Shown here in pieces: positions 17,086-26,465 of a stretch of 64,000 nt of DNA. Each line of letters begins with the position of its first letter. The first letter of the stretch is position 1. Origin of the DNA: Paenibacillus alkalitolerans (lineage in GTDB: Bacteria > Bacillota > Bacilli > Paenibacillales > YIM-B00363); NCBI RefSeq assembly GCF_016482785.1, contig NZ_JAEMXM010000012.1:97423-161422 (forward strand), in the 5' to 3' direction. The notes below the pieces were generated by a model, which saw only the letters and a program-made list of their open reading frames with translations, ran no database searches and was not told the origin of the DNA. Made by a program: the position numbers and the translations under genes.

Positions 17086-17427
17086 CATAGACCACGGGGC
17101 TGCCGCCGTTAGGCTGTTTTTGATAGTACACCCCGACCACTCCGAATTGGAATGGTTGTCGGCGATGAAGAGCATGGGCCTTATCTTGCCCGAAGCCGTA
17201 TCGAATCAAGAAGGAGTTTTCGTCACGGATGCGGCGACGAGCGGCGGACAACGGTTCTATTCGTCCTTGTTGAGATGGATCGAGGGAGAACGTTTGGAAA
17301 AAGGAGCGTAACAGAGGAGGTAATCCGAAAAATGGGAGCGATGATGGCGAACCTTCACGAGGCAAGCACTGATTTTAGCCCATCCGCCGGCTTTGCACGC
17401 CCTTCTTGGGGTAGCCAGAGCTTTTAG
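17086..17427 (+). pseudogene. Remnant of an aminoglycoside-phosphotransferase (APH) family gene
   Basis: Two frames together resemble the N-terminal lobe of APH/ChoK-type kinases. One, up to 17311, encodes HSELEWLSAMKSMGLILPE, EGVFVTDA and SSLLRWIEGERLEKG. The other, up to 17427, continues TEEVIRKMGAMMANLHEAS and FSPSAGFARPSW. The frame changes near 17280-17312. The nucleotide-binding start and the whole catalytic lobe are missing. It is a decayed fragment directly behind the broken hisC. Confidence 0.7.
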
Positions 17428-17696
17428 CTGGAGTGCTTCTTCATCATGGCGATCATCGAGGCATACAGCTTCCATGCGGAGAATCCGCTTGAGACAGAGG
17501 GCTTAATTGAAGAGCAACCCTACGCGCAAGCGATATTGAGAGCCTATGTGAACTAGGAACCATTCTTGTTCCAGCCACTTGAGGTCTCCTAAGTAAACCA
17601 AAAAAAAGCACTCGCTCCATTGAATGGGATTATTGTTGAAATTCCTAACCTATTTTGTAATAAAAAATGAATCTGGAAGATTTATAATAACGTCAA
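17428..17696. other. Non-coding, decayed stretch
   Basis: A short frame at 17445-17555 (MAIIEAYSFHAENPLETEGL...) has no ribosome site and no recognised family; it may be a further gene scrap. The rest is AT-rich with no clear signal. Together with the three broken genes upstream it marks a region losing function. Confidence 0.4.
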
Positions 17697-17728
17697 CAGG
17701 CTGCCGCAAACAACGGCAGCCTGCTTTT
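17697..17728. terminator. Hairpin at the 3' end of the beta-propeller gene
   Basis: A perfect 10-bp stem (17697-17706 with 17714-17723) lies just past the stop of the minus-strand gene. CTTTTG follows on the plus strand and a short T-rich stretch on the minus strand, so it may end transcription from both sides. Confidence 0.6.
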
Positions 17729-17733
17729 GCGCA

Positions 17734-19623
17734 TCAAGGCATCAAAACTTCTCCCATTTTTTCGAAACTTTTCATGTCGTGCGCTTCGATTTTGTAATCG
17801 GAAATGGTGTATAGCGCATCTCCGATGTAGAGTGTGCGCTGCACCGCCTTCGTGTGATCGAAATAATCTCCCGCTTTCTTCACATCTTCGTCGGAAATAT
17901 GAGTAATTTTCTTATTCAACTTAAAGCCGCTCGCCAAGTCTAAACTGTAAACATAGGCTCCTTGGAACGATAACGTGCCATACGCGGTGCCATCCGAATT
18001 TTTTTCACCTTCGGGGACTTCGGCAACCGTAACCGGAAAAGCAATAATGTTTTTGTCCTTAGAAAACAACAGCGCTTTGTGGTTATGAAGAAGCTCCGAA
18101 TCCGTCCCCCGGTCGCCTATGATCTCCACAAATTTTTCTTTCGGATGGTTTACGTCGGTAATATCGAACAGAGCCATCTTCAACCCTTGGTAATAAGCAA
18201 AATCGCCCTGTTTCGCCTCAACCGTGTCTTTGCCGAATCCGATGAGATGATTTTCATCGTATGGATGAAGATAGTCGCTGTATCCGGGAATTTTCAATTT
18301 TCCTAAGATAACGGGGTTTGCAGGATCTTTAAGATCGAACACGAACAGCGGATCCACCTTTTTGAACGTCACCATGTACCCTCGATCGCCCATGAAACGC
18401 ACGGAATAAATCCTCTCACCAGGTGCAATGTCGCGAATTTCTCCCGCCGGCTTAAGATTGCCGTCCAAAATAAACAGATTGTTTTTTGACTGTTCTGCCC
18501 CACTGCCCCAAACTTCTCCGGTTGTTGTTGCAATGCGAAAATATCCCTTATATTCGTCCATCGAAAATTGATTGAGCAGCGCCCCCTCGACTTCTCCTTC
18601 TCCGACGAATTGCGTTTGCCCGTCGGCCAGCTTGAATTTGAAAATCGAAGTGTTCTTGTTAAGCTGTTGAGGCGGTATCCCGGCGAGACTTTTCGCTTCC
18701 GACATGATGGTGATATTTTGCGCGTAACTCGTCTTGCTCACATAGAGATGCTCCGTCGAAGCGTAGATCGTACTGCCCGCGCCTAGATATGCGTTCACGG
18801 ACATTTCCTTCTTTGCGGACGACAAATCGATACCGGCGATAATCAGATAATTCGTTTCTTCAAAGTCGGGAATGTAGCGGATATCCTCCCAAGGAATTGT
18901 CTTCGGGCCATCCGAAGAAGCGCTGTCGCGGTAGGAAGGGGCGTAATACTCGTCCGGCTGTTTGTTCTGCGGGGAAGTAAACAAGCCGTGGATGTATAGA
19001 TTCGAAACGACGTACAACGAATCGCCTATTTTCCTTGAAGACAAGTAACTTCCTTTAATCTCGGCCTCGCGCGTGAGCTTCATGTCCGTTCTGTCGTTCA
19101 AATCGTACACCAGGATTTTCGTCATGTCATAGTTGTATGCGGGGTCATAGTAATTGCCGATTACGGTCAACTTCTGTTCGTCGACGTACAGCTCTCGGGG
19201 CTGCATACCTTTGGCATTGAAATCTTCCGACCATACGACGCGCATGTTCCCGGCAGGATGCGCCTCCGTCACGACAAGCTTTTCGCCTTTCAATTGATAG
19301 ATGTACTTGCCGTCCGTCTTCACCCGATCCGCTTCGTCCACGCCTTCGACTTGAACGTTCGTCGTTGAATGGCCGGCCGGCGCTTGCGCCTCCGATGCCC
19401 CGCTTGCAGCGGATGCCGCAGTGTCCATTCCGTCTGCCGCCGCAAAGTGACGTCTCGATTTTTCAAGCTTCTTCATCATCTTCACGAAGTTTGCGTACGA
19501 GCCGACCGACGGCAGCGAAGACTGCTTCTGCCGTTCGTCCTGCGTCCCCGAAGCGCCGGTCCAAGTCAAAGCTCCGGCCAGCACCGCACCAGCCAATGCA
19601 ATAATCAGCACACTCGTTTTCAT
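17734..19623 (-). CDS. Secreted beta-propeller domain protein
   Basis: It has an N-terminal signal or anchor segment (residues 1-25, VLIIALAGAVLAGALTW). A low-complexity Ala/Ser region runs to about residue 90, then the hallmark TNVQVEGVDEADRVKTDGKYIYQ opens the beta-propeller family (Pfam Beta_propel). Repeating blade motifs follow (YVVSNLYI, YFRIATTTGEVWG, YMVTFKKVDPLFVFDL, and the C-terminal LYIGDALYTISDYKI). The 629-residue length is normal. These proteins are exported in many Firmicutes and archaea; their role is unknown. GAGGGGG precedes the start. It is monocistronic, divergent from a hydrolase gene. Confidence 0.83.
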   Translation of the reverse strand: MKTSVLIIALAGAVLAGALTWTGASGTQDERQKQSSLPSVGSYANFVKMMKKLEKSRRHFAAADGMDTAASAASGASEAQAPAGHSTTNVQVEGVDEADRVKTDGKYIYQLKGEKLVVTEAHPAGNMRVVWSEDFNAKGMQPRELYVDEQKLTVIGNYYDPAYNYDMTKILVYDLNDRTDMKLTREAEIKGSYLSSRKIGDSLYVVSNLYIHGLFTSPQNKQPDEYYAPSYRDSASSDGPKTIPWEDIRYIPDFEETNYLIIAGIDLSSAKKEMSVNAYLGAGSTIYASTEHLYVSKTSYAQNITIMSEAKSLAGIPPQQLNKNTSIFKFKLADGQTQFVGEGEVEGALLNQFSMDEYKGYFRIATTTGEVWGSGAEQSKNNLFILDGNLKPAGEIRDIAPGERIYSVRFMGDRGYMVTFKKVDPLFVFDLKDPANPVILGKLKIPGYSDYLHPYDENHLIGFGKDTVEAKQGDFAYYQGLKMALFDITDVNHPKEKFVEIIGDRGTDSELLHNHKALLFSKDKNIIAFPVTVAEVPEGEKNSDGTAYGTLSFQGAYVYSLDLASGFKLNKKITHISDEDVKKAGDYFDHTKAVQRTLYIGDALYTISDYKIEAHDMKSFEKMGEVLMP

Positions 19624-19774
19624 ACCGATCCCCCTCTTGACACGTTTGTTTTGTTTTTAGACGGACCTTGAGGTAAAAATGTTTTGAGTTTCGCATAATT
19701 TTTGTAATGACTTTTACAGATATTGGAGGTAAAATGTAGAGGAACAAACGTTCCGATCGGGAGGGTGTTATGCC

Positions 19775-20530
19775 GTGCCGTACGCAAAAGTGAATGATGT
19801 AGAGATGTTTTATGAAAAGATGGGCTTTGGAGAAACGGTTGTTTTTTTGCATAGCGGTTATAGCCGGGGAATATTGGCTTTTGCAAGCCAGATGCCGGAC
19901 TTCCAAAGAAAATATACATGCTATTTCCCGGATTTTAGGGGGCATGGCAGAACAAGGTGCGACAGCTTGGAATGGAGCACTCCCCAGATTGCGGATGATA
20001 TTTCGGAATATATGGATCGGTTGGACATCCACAAAGCGCATCTGATCGGTTACAGTTTGGGAGCGAATGTCGCATTGTACCTTGCCGTGAATCATCCGGA
20101 CAAAGTGGCGACCCTTACTACGATCGGTACGGGCGGTTTCGCCGATCCGAGTGGTGTCGAGGAATTTGAACCGGAGTCGCTTATTGAAAAAGGAGAGCAC
20201 GAAACCATCAACCAGATGATTGAGAGACATGAGGAGGCACATCGAGGCGACTGGCAGCAATTTATGCGTCAAAGCGCGATAGATTGGCGGTTATATCCGC
20301 AGCTGACGGCGGATCAGATCGGCAGCATCCGTACTGCAGCATTGTTTATCACTGGGGAACACGATAGATTCGCCGGTGAAGAGAGAGTCAAACGATTGAG
20401 TTCCCTTGTGAAAGGCTCGCAGTATCTTGTCGTACCGGGAGGCAGTCACCGGCCTCATATGCTAAGAGAAAGCCCGGTGTTCGTCAATGATGCGATTCTT
20501 GAGTTTTTGGCTGCAAATCCGATCCGGTAA
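19775..20530 (+). CDS. Alpha/beta hydrolase
   Basis: This is a cytosolic alpha/beta-hydrolase of 251 residues. The oxyanion-region motif is VVFLHSGYSRG (about residues 23-33), the nucleophile elbow GYSLGAN has Ser at about residue 92, the acid is expected near GEHDRF, and the catalytic His lies in GGSHRPHML near the end. GGGAGGGTG sets the GTG start at 19775; an ATG at 19770 is out of frame. Substrate is unknown. It precedes two small surface-protein genes, perhaps cotranscribed. Confidence 0.85.
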   Translation: MPYAKVNDVEMFYEKMGFGETVVFLHSGYSRGILAFASQMPDFQRKYTCYFPDFRGHGRTRCDSLEWSTPQIADDISEYMDRLDIHKAHLIGYSLGANVALYLAVNHPDKVATLTTIGTGGFADPSGVEEFEPESLIEKGEHETINQMIERHEEAHRGDWQQFMRQSAIDWRLYPQLTADQIGSIRTAALFITGEHDRFAGEERVKRLSSLVKGSQYLVVPGGSHRPHMLRESPVFVNDAILEFLAANPIR

Positions 20531-20558
20531 AGGCAAATATCAAACGGGAGGTGTATGT

Positions 20559-21008
20559 TTGCGTAGAAACATTTTTGCGGTATTAATGCTGATCTTGATT
20601 GTCGGTTGTACACAAACGGCCTCCAATGAATATGTTACACCAAGCGACTATCGTCATGCTCAGGATATGCTGGACAAAATAACTAAACAAGGTATAGAGA
20701 TTCAAGAAATAAATAATTCCAATTTTATGGCAATATTTCAGACCAAGCCGAATTATGCAATGTTCATTAAGTCTGATTCGGGAATATTGGAGCTCGTTCG
20801 TCTTGAAGACGGTAACGGTAAGGAGTATGCAATTGAGACCAGAGAGAGCGAGGTTGAGGGCAGATTTTTATACATGATCACTAGAAACGGTGAGGAAGAG
20901 GAACTCATGGATTCGAATGCGGAATTGTATTTTCATATCAATGACAGTTACATCACTATCACGAGAGAGAAACAATTGCATCAAAAGCTGAGCAAGCTTT
21001 TCGAGTAG
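20559..21008 (+). CDS. Small putative lipoprotein
   Basis: TTG 20559 follows GGGAGGTG and opens a lipoprotein signal (MRRNIFAVLMLILIVGC, lipobox IVGC) of a 149-residue protein. The mature part is hydrophilic with alternating strands (YAMFIKSDSGILELVRLED) and no recognised domain. It starts 28 bp after the hydrolase and is followed 8 bp later by another membrane-anchored protein gene, so the three probably form one operon. The function is unknown. Confidence 0.7.
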   Translation: MRRNIFAVLMLILIVGCTQTASNEYVTPSDYRHAQDMLDKITKQGIEIQEINNSNFMAIFQTKPNYAMFIKSDSGILELVRLEDGNGKEYAIETRESEVEGRFLYMITRNGEEEELMDSNAELYFHINDSYITITREKQLHQKLSKLFE

Positions 21009-21016
21009 GGTTCAGC

Positions 21017-21598
21017 ATGAAAAAAATAAGTGCGTTTGTTACATTGATGGCTGTACTGGTGGTTGGTTTCATCTTTATCAAATCATCATACGAATCGTCC
21101 GAAACGGTGATCGAGGCAATTGAACGGGTGCGCGGTCCAATAAGCGAGATCATTTATTCCCATGAAACGGATAACGGAGTAGTCGTGTTTTATCATAGGC
21201 AACCAAGTAACAGGGAAAGCAAGTATATAGGTTTGTCTAGCGAGTATGTTGCAAAAACTCTTACAGGCTGGAAGTGGGTTTTTGGCGGAGGGCACACTGA
21301 AACCGAGAGTTGGGAGGTGCAAGACGGTTTTACAGCGCAGTACTTCCCCGGCACGGATGGGACTGAGTTTGGCCGCTCGCCGTTTCCGATGATTTTTGGG
21401 GCAGCGAATGCGGATCAAGTAACGTCAGTATACGTCAAAGGCTACGAGAACGATTATTTTAAAAAAGCGGAACTTGTCCATATCAACGACAAAGAAAAAA
21501 TATGGTTTGTATTTGTCGATAAAAATGCGGGCGATAGATTCATAGTTATCGGTTATGACGATAAAGGCATTGGCGTAGCAAGAAAATTTATAGATTAA
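21017..21598 (+). CDS. Membrane-anchored protein of unknown function
   Basis: The 193-residue protein has one N-terminal hydrophobic segment (residues 4-22) as signal or anchor and an extracellular beta-rich domain (GWKWVFGGGHTETESWEV, DGTEFGRSPFPMIFG) like uncharacterised secreted proteins of Paenibacillus-type bacteria. It begins 8 bp after the lipoprotein gene stop. No catalytic motif is seen. Confidence 0.65.
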   Translation: MKKISAFVTLMAVLVVGFIFIKSSYESSETVIEAIERVRGPISEIIYSHETDNGVVVFYHRQPSNRESKYIGLSSEYVAKTLTGWKWVFGGGHTETESWEVQDGFTAQYFPGTDGTEFGRSPFPMIFGAANADQVTSVYVKGYENDYFKKAELVHINDKEKIWFVFVDKNAGDRFIVIGYDDKGIGVARKFID

Positions 21599-21682
21599 AG
21601 GGCGGACCAAAAATTTACAGCTCATACGAATTGTTTAGAGGTTGGGATCTAGTTGAGTTCAAATTGGAAGGAGAATGAAATT

Positions 21683-23404
21683 ATGTACAGGAAAAAAGTT
21701 TCATCAATCGTTGCCGTTGTTATCGCCGTATGCCTATTGTTTTCTCCGCTTGGGTCAAGCCGTACGGCCGCGTCGACGACAATTGAAATCGATCCTTTGT
21801 TATCGGCGGCGCTTGACGCTGCGGCAGCCGGAACCGTTCACACCGCAATATTAACCTATTATTCGCAACCTTCCGAAATCGAAGAGCTGCAATTGAAAAG
21901 TTTAGGATTAAAGACCATCACTTTCAAACATTTGCCGATCATTGCCGTGCAGGGAACGAAAGAAGCGATTCAACAAACCTATACCATAGCTGGTTTGCGT
22001 TCCGTTTATTCCAATAAGCAGCTTGAGTACTTTTTGAGAGAGAGCGTTCCTTACATCGGTGCAGATCGGGTTTGGAACGAATTGGGCTACACCGGGAAAG
22101 GAGTAACCGTGGCGGTAATCGACAGCGGCATCGATGCGCTCCATCAGGACTTGGCATTCGGTACTAAGACCATACAGAACGTTAAGTTTTTAACCGGAAA
22201 TCTCATATTTGAAGGTGAACCCGTCTATTTGGAAAATGTCCCGAACACCGACACTTCATCCGGACATGGCACCCATGTTGCGGGGATTATCGCCGGAACG
22301 GGTACGGCCAGCCAAGGTACTTACAAAGGCGTGGCTCCGGGCGCCCAACTGGTCGGACTGGGGGTTGGAGATACGCTTGTCATTTTATGGGCGCTTGAAG
22401 CTTTCGATTACGTGCTCGAGCATAAAGATGAGTACAACATACAAGTGATCAATAACAGCTGGGGAACGACCGGCGAATACTCGCCCAACGATCCGATCAA
22501 CGTCGCCAGCAAAGCGGCGCACGATGCCGGCGTTACCGTCGTCTTTGCAGCAGGCAACGAAGGACCCGGCAGCAATACGCTGAATCCGTATTCGGTGGCT
22601 CCATGGGTGATCGGCGTCGCGGCGGGCACCAAGGACGGCAAATTGGCCGACTTTTCTTCCCGCGGTATCGATGGCGATCCGGTATACCATCCGACTCTTA
22701 CTGCTCCGGGAGTCGATATCGTGTCGACACGCGCATCTACAGGCTCCACGATTAACGCTTTGACCGCTGCGGACGACGCCACCTATATTCCGCCGCAATA
22801 CATTCCTTTCTATACTACGGCGAGCGGAACGAGTATGGCTTCACCGCATATCGCGGGCGTAGTCGCGCTTATGCTGGAAGCGAAGCCGGGATTGCAGCCA
22901 GACGTGGTGAAGGACATCCTGGTGCGCACAGCCGACCCGATGGCCGGCTATAAGGAATTCGAAGTCGGAGCCGGGTATGTTAACGCTTATAACGCGGTCG
23001 CGACAGCGGAAAAGACGAATACGAGGATTGGAAAATATAAAGACCCCAAATCAGGGAAAACGTACGACACTTATTCGGTCACGTCGTCTTGGGAAGGAAT
23101 CGTAGGTCCGGGCGCGTCGGAAGCGGGCGTTGAATCGGTCGATGCGGCTAGTTTTGATGTCGGGCGCAACGCCGTAAGCGCGACGGTCCGCATTGAGTGG
23201 ACCACTCCCGGCGTCGATTTGGATCTTTACGTATACGACCCCAATAAGCAATTGGCGGGGAAATCCGCCCAGGGGCTGACGGTCAGCGAGGAAACAACGA
23301 TTCCTGATCCGGTTTCCGGCACATGGACTGCCGAAACCCGCGGCTGGTTGAGCGTCGCCGAACCGTATACAGGAACCTCCACGGTAGAATATATTTTAAA
23401 ATAA
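21683..23404 (+). CDS. Secreted S8-family serine peptidase (subtilisin-like)
   Basis: This is an extracellular protease. It has a signal peptide (about residues 1-31, SRTAAS) and a propeptide-like region to about residue 110. The catalytic domain has Asp in VAVIDSGID (about 146), His in GHGTHVAGI (about 198), the oxyanion Asn region AAGNEGPGSN and Ser in GTSMASPHIAG (about 384). A C-terminal beta domain of about 110 residues (RIEWTTPGVDLDLYVYDP) resembles the pre-peptidase C-terminal or P-like domains. The start at 21683 follows GGAAGGAGA. All triad residues are present, so it is probably active. Confidence 0.9.
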   Translation: MYRKKVSSIVAVVIAVCLLFSPLGSSRTAASTTIEIDPLLSAALDAAAAGTVHTAILTYYSQPSEIEELQLKSLGLKTITFKHLPIIAVQGTKEAIQQTYTIAGLRSVYSNKQLEYFLRESVPYIGADRVWNELGYTGKGVTVAVIDSGIDALHQDLAFGTKTIQNVKFLTGNLIFEGEPVYLENVPNTDTSSGHGTHVAGIIAGTGTASQGTYKGVAPGAQLVGLGVGDTLVILWALEAFDYVLEHKDEYNIQVINNSWGTTGEYSPNDPINVASKAAHDAGVTVVFAAGNEGPGSNTLNPYSVAPWVIGVAAGTKDGKLADFSSRGIDGDPVYHPTLTAPGVDIVSTRASTGSTINALTAADDATYIPPQYIPFYTTASGTSMASPHIAGVVALMLEAKPGLQPDVVKDILVRTADPMAGYKEFEVGAGYVNAYNAVATAEKTNTRIGKYKDPKSGKTYDTYSVTSSWEGIVGPGASEAGVESVDAASFDVGRNAVSATVRIEWTTPGVDLDLYVYDPNKQLAGKSAQGLTVSEETTIPDPVSGTWTAETRGWLSVAEPYTGTSTVEYILK

Positions 23405-23421
23405 GGACTGCATGCAAGCAT

Positions 23422-23459
23422 AAATCCCCTTCACACCATTTTTGGAGTGAAGGGGATTT
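23422..23459 (+). terminator. Hairpin after the subtilase gene
   Basis: A perfect 13-bp stem (23422-23434 with 23447-23459). The following T-run is weak, so termination strength is uncertain. Confidence 0.65.
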
Positions 23460-23479
23460 ATGTGTACTAGGAATAGATA

Positions 23480-23782
23480 TTGTTTACTTATATTCTGTTT
23501 TTCACTCATGGTATTACAAGGAAACCGGAGGGGGAGAAGCGCTGGCCGATTCCGTCTGGCGGCATGGAAGAAGGGGAAACGTTCGAGCAGTGCTGTTCCC
23601 GTGAGGTTTGGGAAGAAACAGGCTATAAGGTTTCCGTGCTCGAGCAGATTCATGAGAAAAGCGGCGAGTCTTACGGCATCGCGTATACGGTTCGCTACTT
23701 TACATGCGAAGTTATCGGCGGTGCACCGAAAATCCAAGACCCGGACGGATTAATCTATTGCATTCGTCACCGAGTAAGCTAA
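23480..23782 (+). pseudogene. Nudix hydrolase remnant
   Basis: The Nudix box GGMEEGETFEQCCSREVWEE fits GX5EX7REUXEE, followed by TGYKVSVLEQIH. Upstream the frame lacks the normal first strands and ribosome site. Downstream it loses similarity after PDGLI, about 40 residues before a typical end. It is a truncated fragment behind the subtilase terminator. Confidence 0.65.
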
Positions 23783-24230
23783 ATTTTTACATAATTTGTC
23801 CGAGAATGTGTGCGTTACGATACTTATTTTTCTTGCGTGTGGTAAATTTATCCGACGCATTATCACTATGGCAATGGAATGTACATAAGCGGTTGTCGTT
23901 ATGTATGTGATGGCGCGTAATTGTTTCGTGCCATTGCGACTATGGCAATAGTGTGTGCGTAATCTGTCGTCTAAACAACCGTTTATGAACAGTGTATTGC
24001 CATATCACGTCCCAATCGTCGGAATTCGTTACAATTATGGCAATCTGACGACCGTTTGAATACAACCTTTTTCCATAAAAAATATTTAACTGACTCCGGC
24101 GCCGTATCACTAATGCAATAGTGTGTGGATGCGCCCGCAATTAATAGATTGTATGTCTTTTGCCCTTATAAGAGGCATGCACAAGTGATCGATCTGACTG
24201 AGTCGCCCAACAAGGTAAATCATCAAAAAA
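23783..24230. repeat. AT-rich gap with a degenerate short repeat
   Basis: No gene is supported in this 490-bp gap. A motif near ACTATGGCAATAGTGTGTG recurs in degraded form near 23865, 23939, 24034 and 24109, and an inverted TATTGCCATA lies at about 23995. ACCGTTT also recurs near 23979 and 24051. It looks like an old, decayed repeat rather than a CRISPR array, because spacing and repeats are irregular. Confidence 0.4.
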
Positions 24231-24258
24231 GAGGACCGCCCCAAGCGGGACAGCCCTC
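24225..24258 (-). terminator. Rho-independent terminator of the aminotransferase gene
   Basis: On the minus strand a 12-bp stem with three wobble pairs and a GCTT loop is followed by six T residues, 15 bp after the stop codon. Confidence 0.8.
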
Positions 24259-24272
24259 ACAAACTTCTCATG

Positions 24273-25592
24273 TTATTTCACCGCTACGTTTTCCAAATCC
24301 TTCACGCCTTGATAAATAAGATCGAACAAGCGCTCGACGTCGCTCTCCTCAATACAAGAGAACGCAACGCGCAGATCGGTTTCGCCAAGCGCGATCGTAC
24401 CGACACCGTACTCCGTCAAGATGTGCGTGCGCAGCGTTTCGGCATCGACCGACTTCAGCTTCAAGCACATAAAGTAGCCGGAATTGAACGGGTAATATTC
24501 CCAAGCCTCATCATACTTGCCGCTATCCAACACTTGTTTGACACGGTTGGCTCTCGCTTGCAAGATGCCGACTTTCTCGTTGCGCTGCTTCTCGAAATCC
24601 GGGTGCCGCAGCGCGCGGAGAACGAACGTCTGCGACGGGTGGGCGGTGCTGGACATCGCACCGCGGATAATTCCGAGCGCCTTCTGCTCAAGCGCGTCGT
24701 TAACATCGGTGCTTTCGGATCCGAAGGTGATGAAGCCGACGCGGAACCCCCATACGAATTCCTCTTTCGTTGCGCCGTCCACTTTGACCGGGAGCACCCG
24801 AGGGTGAAGCCCGATCAGCCTGCCGAACAGCGATTCGCGTATGGTGTCTTCGAAGAACAGGCCGAAGTACGCATCGTCGGTTACGACTGCTTGCGATACG
24901 CCCGCTTCCGCACCGGAGCGTATAGCGTCCACGATAGCGTTCGCTTCGGACGCATTCGGAGTGTATCCGGTCGGATTGACAGGGAAGTTCAACACGACGA
25001 TCGCTTTGCCGCGCTCCTTCTGTGCCGCGATCGCATCGCGCAACCCTGCAGCATTAAACAATCCCTGTTCGTTGTACAAAGGGAATGTAACGATATTTGC
25101 GCCGCGGCGGACTCCGAAGGTGAGCTCATAGTTTTCCCAGTTTTTATCCGGCATTATGACGGCATCGCCTTCATCCGCGAATAAATCGGCCGCAATGCTG
25201 AGGCCGTGGGTCAACGCATTCGTCACGATCGGTTGACCGAACGTCTTGCCGGCAAGCGACGGATTCTCGGACAGCATCTTGTCCCGCCAAGCTTTGCGAA
25301 GCTCCGGTTTTCCTTGCGGAGGAGCATAAGGATACAGGTCGTTCGGCGAAAATTGCGAAAGCGTCTCCTGAATCAACGCCAGATGCATCGGCTGACCGCC
25401 TTCCATCGCGATGCCGATCGTCGCGTTGAAAGCATGAGCCTTGCTCTTCGCTTCCGCCGATTGATTGAGAATGCCCACCTTCGGGAAATACATCGCTTTC
25501 CCGACTCGTGACAACATATCGAGACAGTGCGGATTTGCCTTGCGGATACGGTCGTTCAACTGGACGGCTTGGGGATTCATGCGGATAGTCAT
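24273..25592 (-). CDS. PLP-dependent aminotransferase, class I/II
   Basis: It is a 439-residue aminotransferase with the class I/II fold: PYAPPQGKPELRKAW, LTHGLSIAAD, NFPVNPTGY (PLP-region Asn), VVTDDAYFG (Asp to the pyridine N), KVDGATKEEFVWGFRVG (Schiff-base Lys) and the C-terminal LRVAFSCI. It lacks the signatures of the HisC or AspB groups, and the substrate is not evident. The start at 25592 follows GAAAGGA; the frame is open to 25655 and would overlap psd. The nearest minus-strand gene upstream is psd, 60 bp away. Confidence 0.82.
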   Translation of the reverse strand: MTIRMNPQAVQLNDRIRKANPHCLDMLSRVGKAMYFPKVGILNQSAEAKSKAHAFNATIGIAMEGGQPMHLALIQETLSQFSPNDLYPYAPPQGKPELRKAWRDKMLSENPSLAGKTFGQPIVTNALTHGLSIAADLFADEGDAVIMPDKNWENYELTFGVRRGANIVTFPLYNEQGLFNAAGLRDAIAAQKERGKAIVVLNFPVNPTGYTPNASEANAIVDAIRSGAEAGVSQAVVTDDAYFGLFFEDTIRESLFGRLIGLHPRVLPVKVDGATKEEFVWGFRVGFITFGSESTDVNDALEQKALGIIRGAMSSTAHPSQTFVLRALRHPDFEKQRNEKVGILQARANRVKQVLDSGKYDEAWEYYPFNSGYFMCLKLKSVDAETLRTHILTEYGVGTIALGETDLRVAFSCIEESDVERLFDLIYQGVKDLENVAVK

Positions 25593-25651
25593 TCCTTTCA
25601 GATATACTTCCGGTTTGTTTTTCGATATTATAACACCGGATTTATTCCGCG

Positions 25652-26452
25652 TCATCCGTGTTGTGCGATCTCGCCGATTCTCTCGCCCATACGCACCGGG
25701 GCTCCGGCCGCAAACGCGGGAGACGGAATAAACGTATCTTTCTCCATTAGCAGCACAACGGTGGATCCAAATTCGAAAAGTGCCAGTTCGTCTCCTTTAT
25801 GTACTGTCGCTGGAGGCCCGTCGTCAGGTATGTAACGAATAGAGCTGACGTTCATCGCGCCGACCTTCACAAGCGCGAGCACACCGGCTTCGTGATTAAT
25901 GTAAGTGACAAGTCTGGCGTTGCGCGAAAGCACTTGCGGCATCAAGCGCATCCCTCTGTCGTTCACCGGGTATACCTTTCCCGGAATACGGTCCCATTCT
26001 ATTACCGTGCCGTCGACCGGGGAGTGAATTCTGTGGTAGTTGGACGGACTTAAATAAATGACGGCGAACGTTCCCCGCTCGTACCGCGAGGCGTGAGGAG
26101 AGCCGCCGAGCAGCTCCGCGGCGGAATAAGTTTGCCCTTTCACAGGCAATAGCTTCCCGGCTTGAATTTCTCCCGTCTCTATAACGGTGCCGTCAACCGG
26201 ACTTACAACGGAGTTCTCGCCGGGATCGATCGGCCGCGCTCCGGTCCGAAGGCGCCTCGTAAAAAATTCGTTTAACGATTCGTATTCGTGCAGCTGCTTC
26301 TCCGCCTCCGATATGTCGATTCCGTAGAAGCGGGCGAACTTGGACAGCAAAAGCCGGCTGCCGCGCGATTTCGCCGCGGTTCCGGTCAAGCGGGCCAATG
26401 TCGGACGGGAGGATAGCTCGGTAAGCAAACGAAATGCAGCATCCCATATCAT
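25652..26452 (-). CDS. psd: Phosphatidylserine decarboxylase proenzyme
   Basis: It makes phosphatidylethanolamine from phosphatidylserine. It is a pyruvoyl enzyme: the self-cleavage site FEFGSTVVLL is seen near residue 230, where the Gly-Ser bond splits to form alpha and beta chains. The catalytic His region is NYHRIHSPVDG, and the repeated VSPVDGTV is typical. The 266 residues fit the short bacterial type. It follows a zinc-ribbon gene by 13 bp and is probably cotranscribed with it. No pssA is adjacent, unlike B. subtilis. Confidence 0.93.
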   Translation of the reverse strand: MIWDAAFRLLTELSSRPTLARLTGTAAKSRGSRLLLSKFARFYGIDISEAEKQLHEYESLNEFFTRRLRTGARPIDPGENSVVSPVDGTVIETGEIQAGKLLPVKGQTYSAAELLGGSPHASRYERGTFAVIYLSPSNYHRIHSPVDGTVIEWDRIPGKVYPVNDRGMRLMPQVLSRNARLVTYINHEAGVLALVKVGAMNVSSIRYIPDDGPPATVHKGDELALFEFGSTVVLLMEKDTFIPSPAFAAGAPVRMGERIGEIAQHG

Positions 26453-26465
26453 CGAGTGTTATCAC

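Noticed and set aside
23860..24130. Possible CRISPR array
   Set aside because: The repeats are short, degenerate and irregularly spaced, and no cas gene is present.
24270..25184. 304-codon open frame on the plus strand
   Set aside because: Opposite strand of the aminotransferase gene, whose motifs are clear; the frame encodes no recognisable protein.
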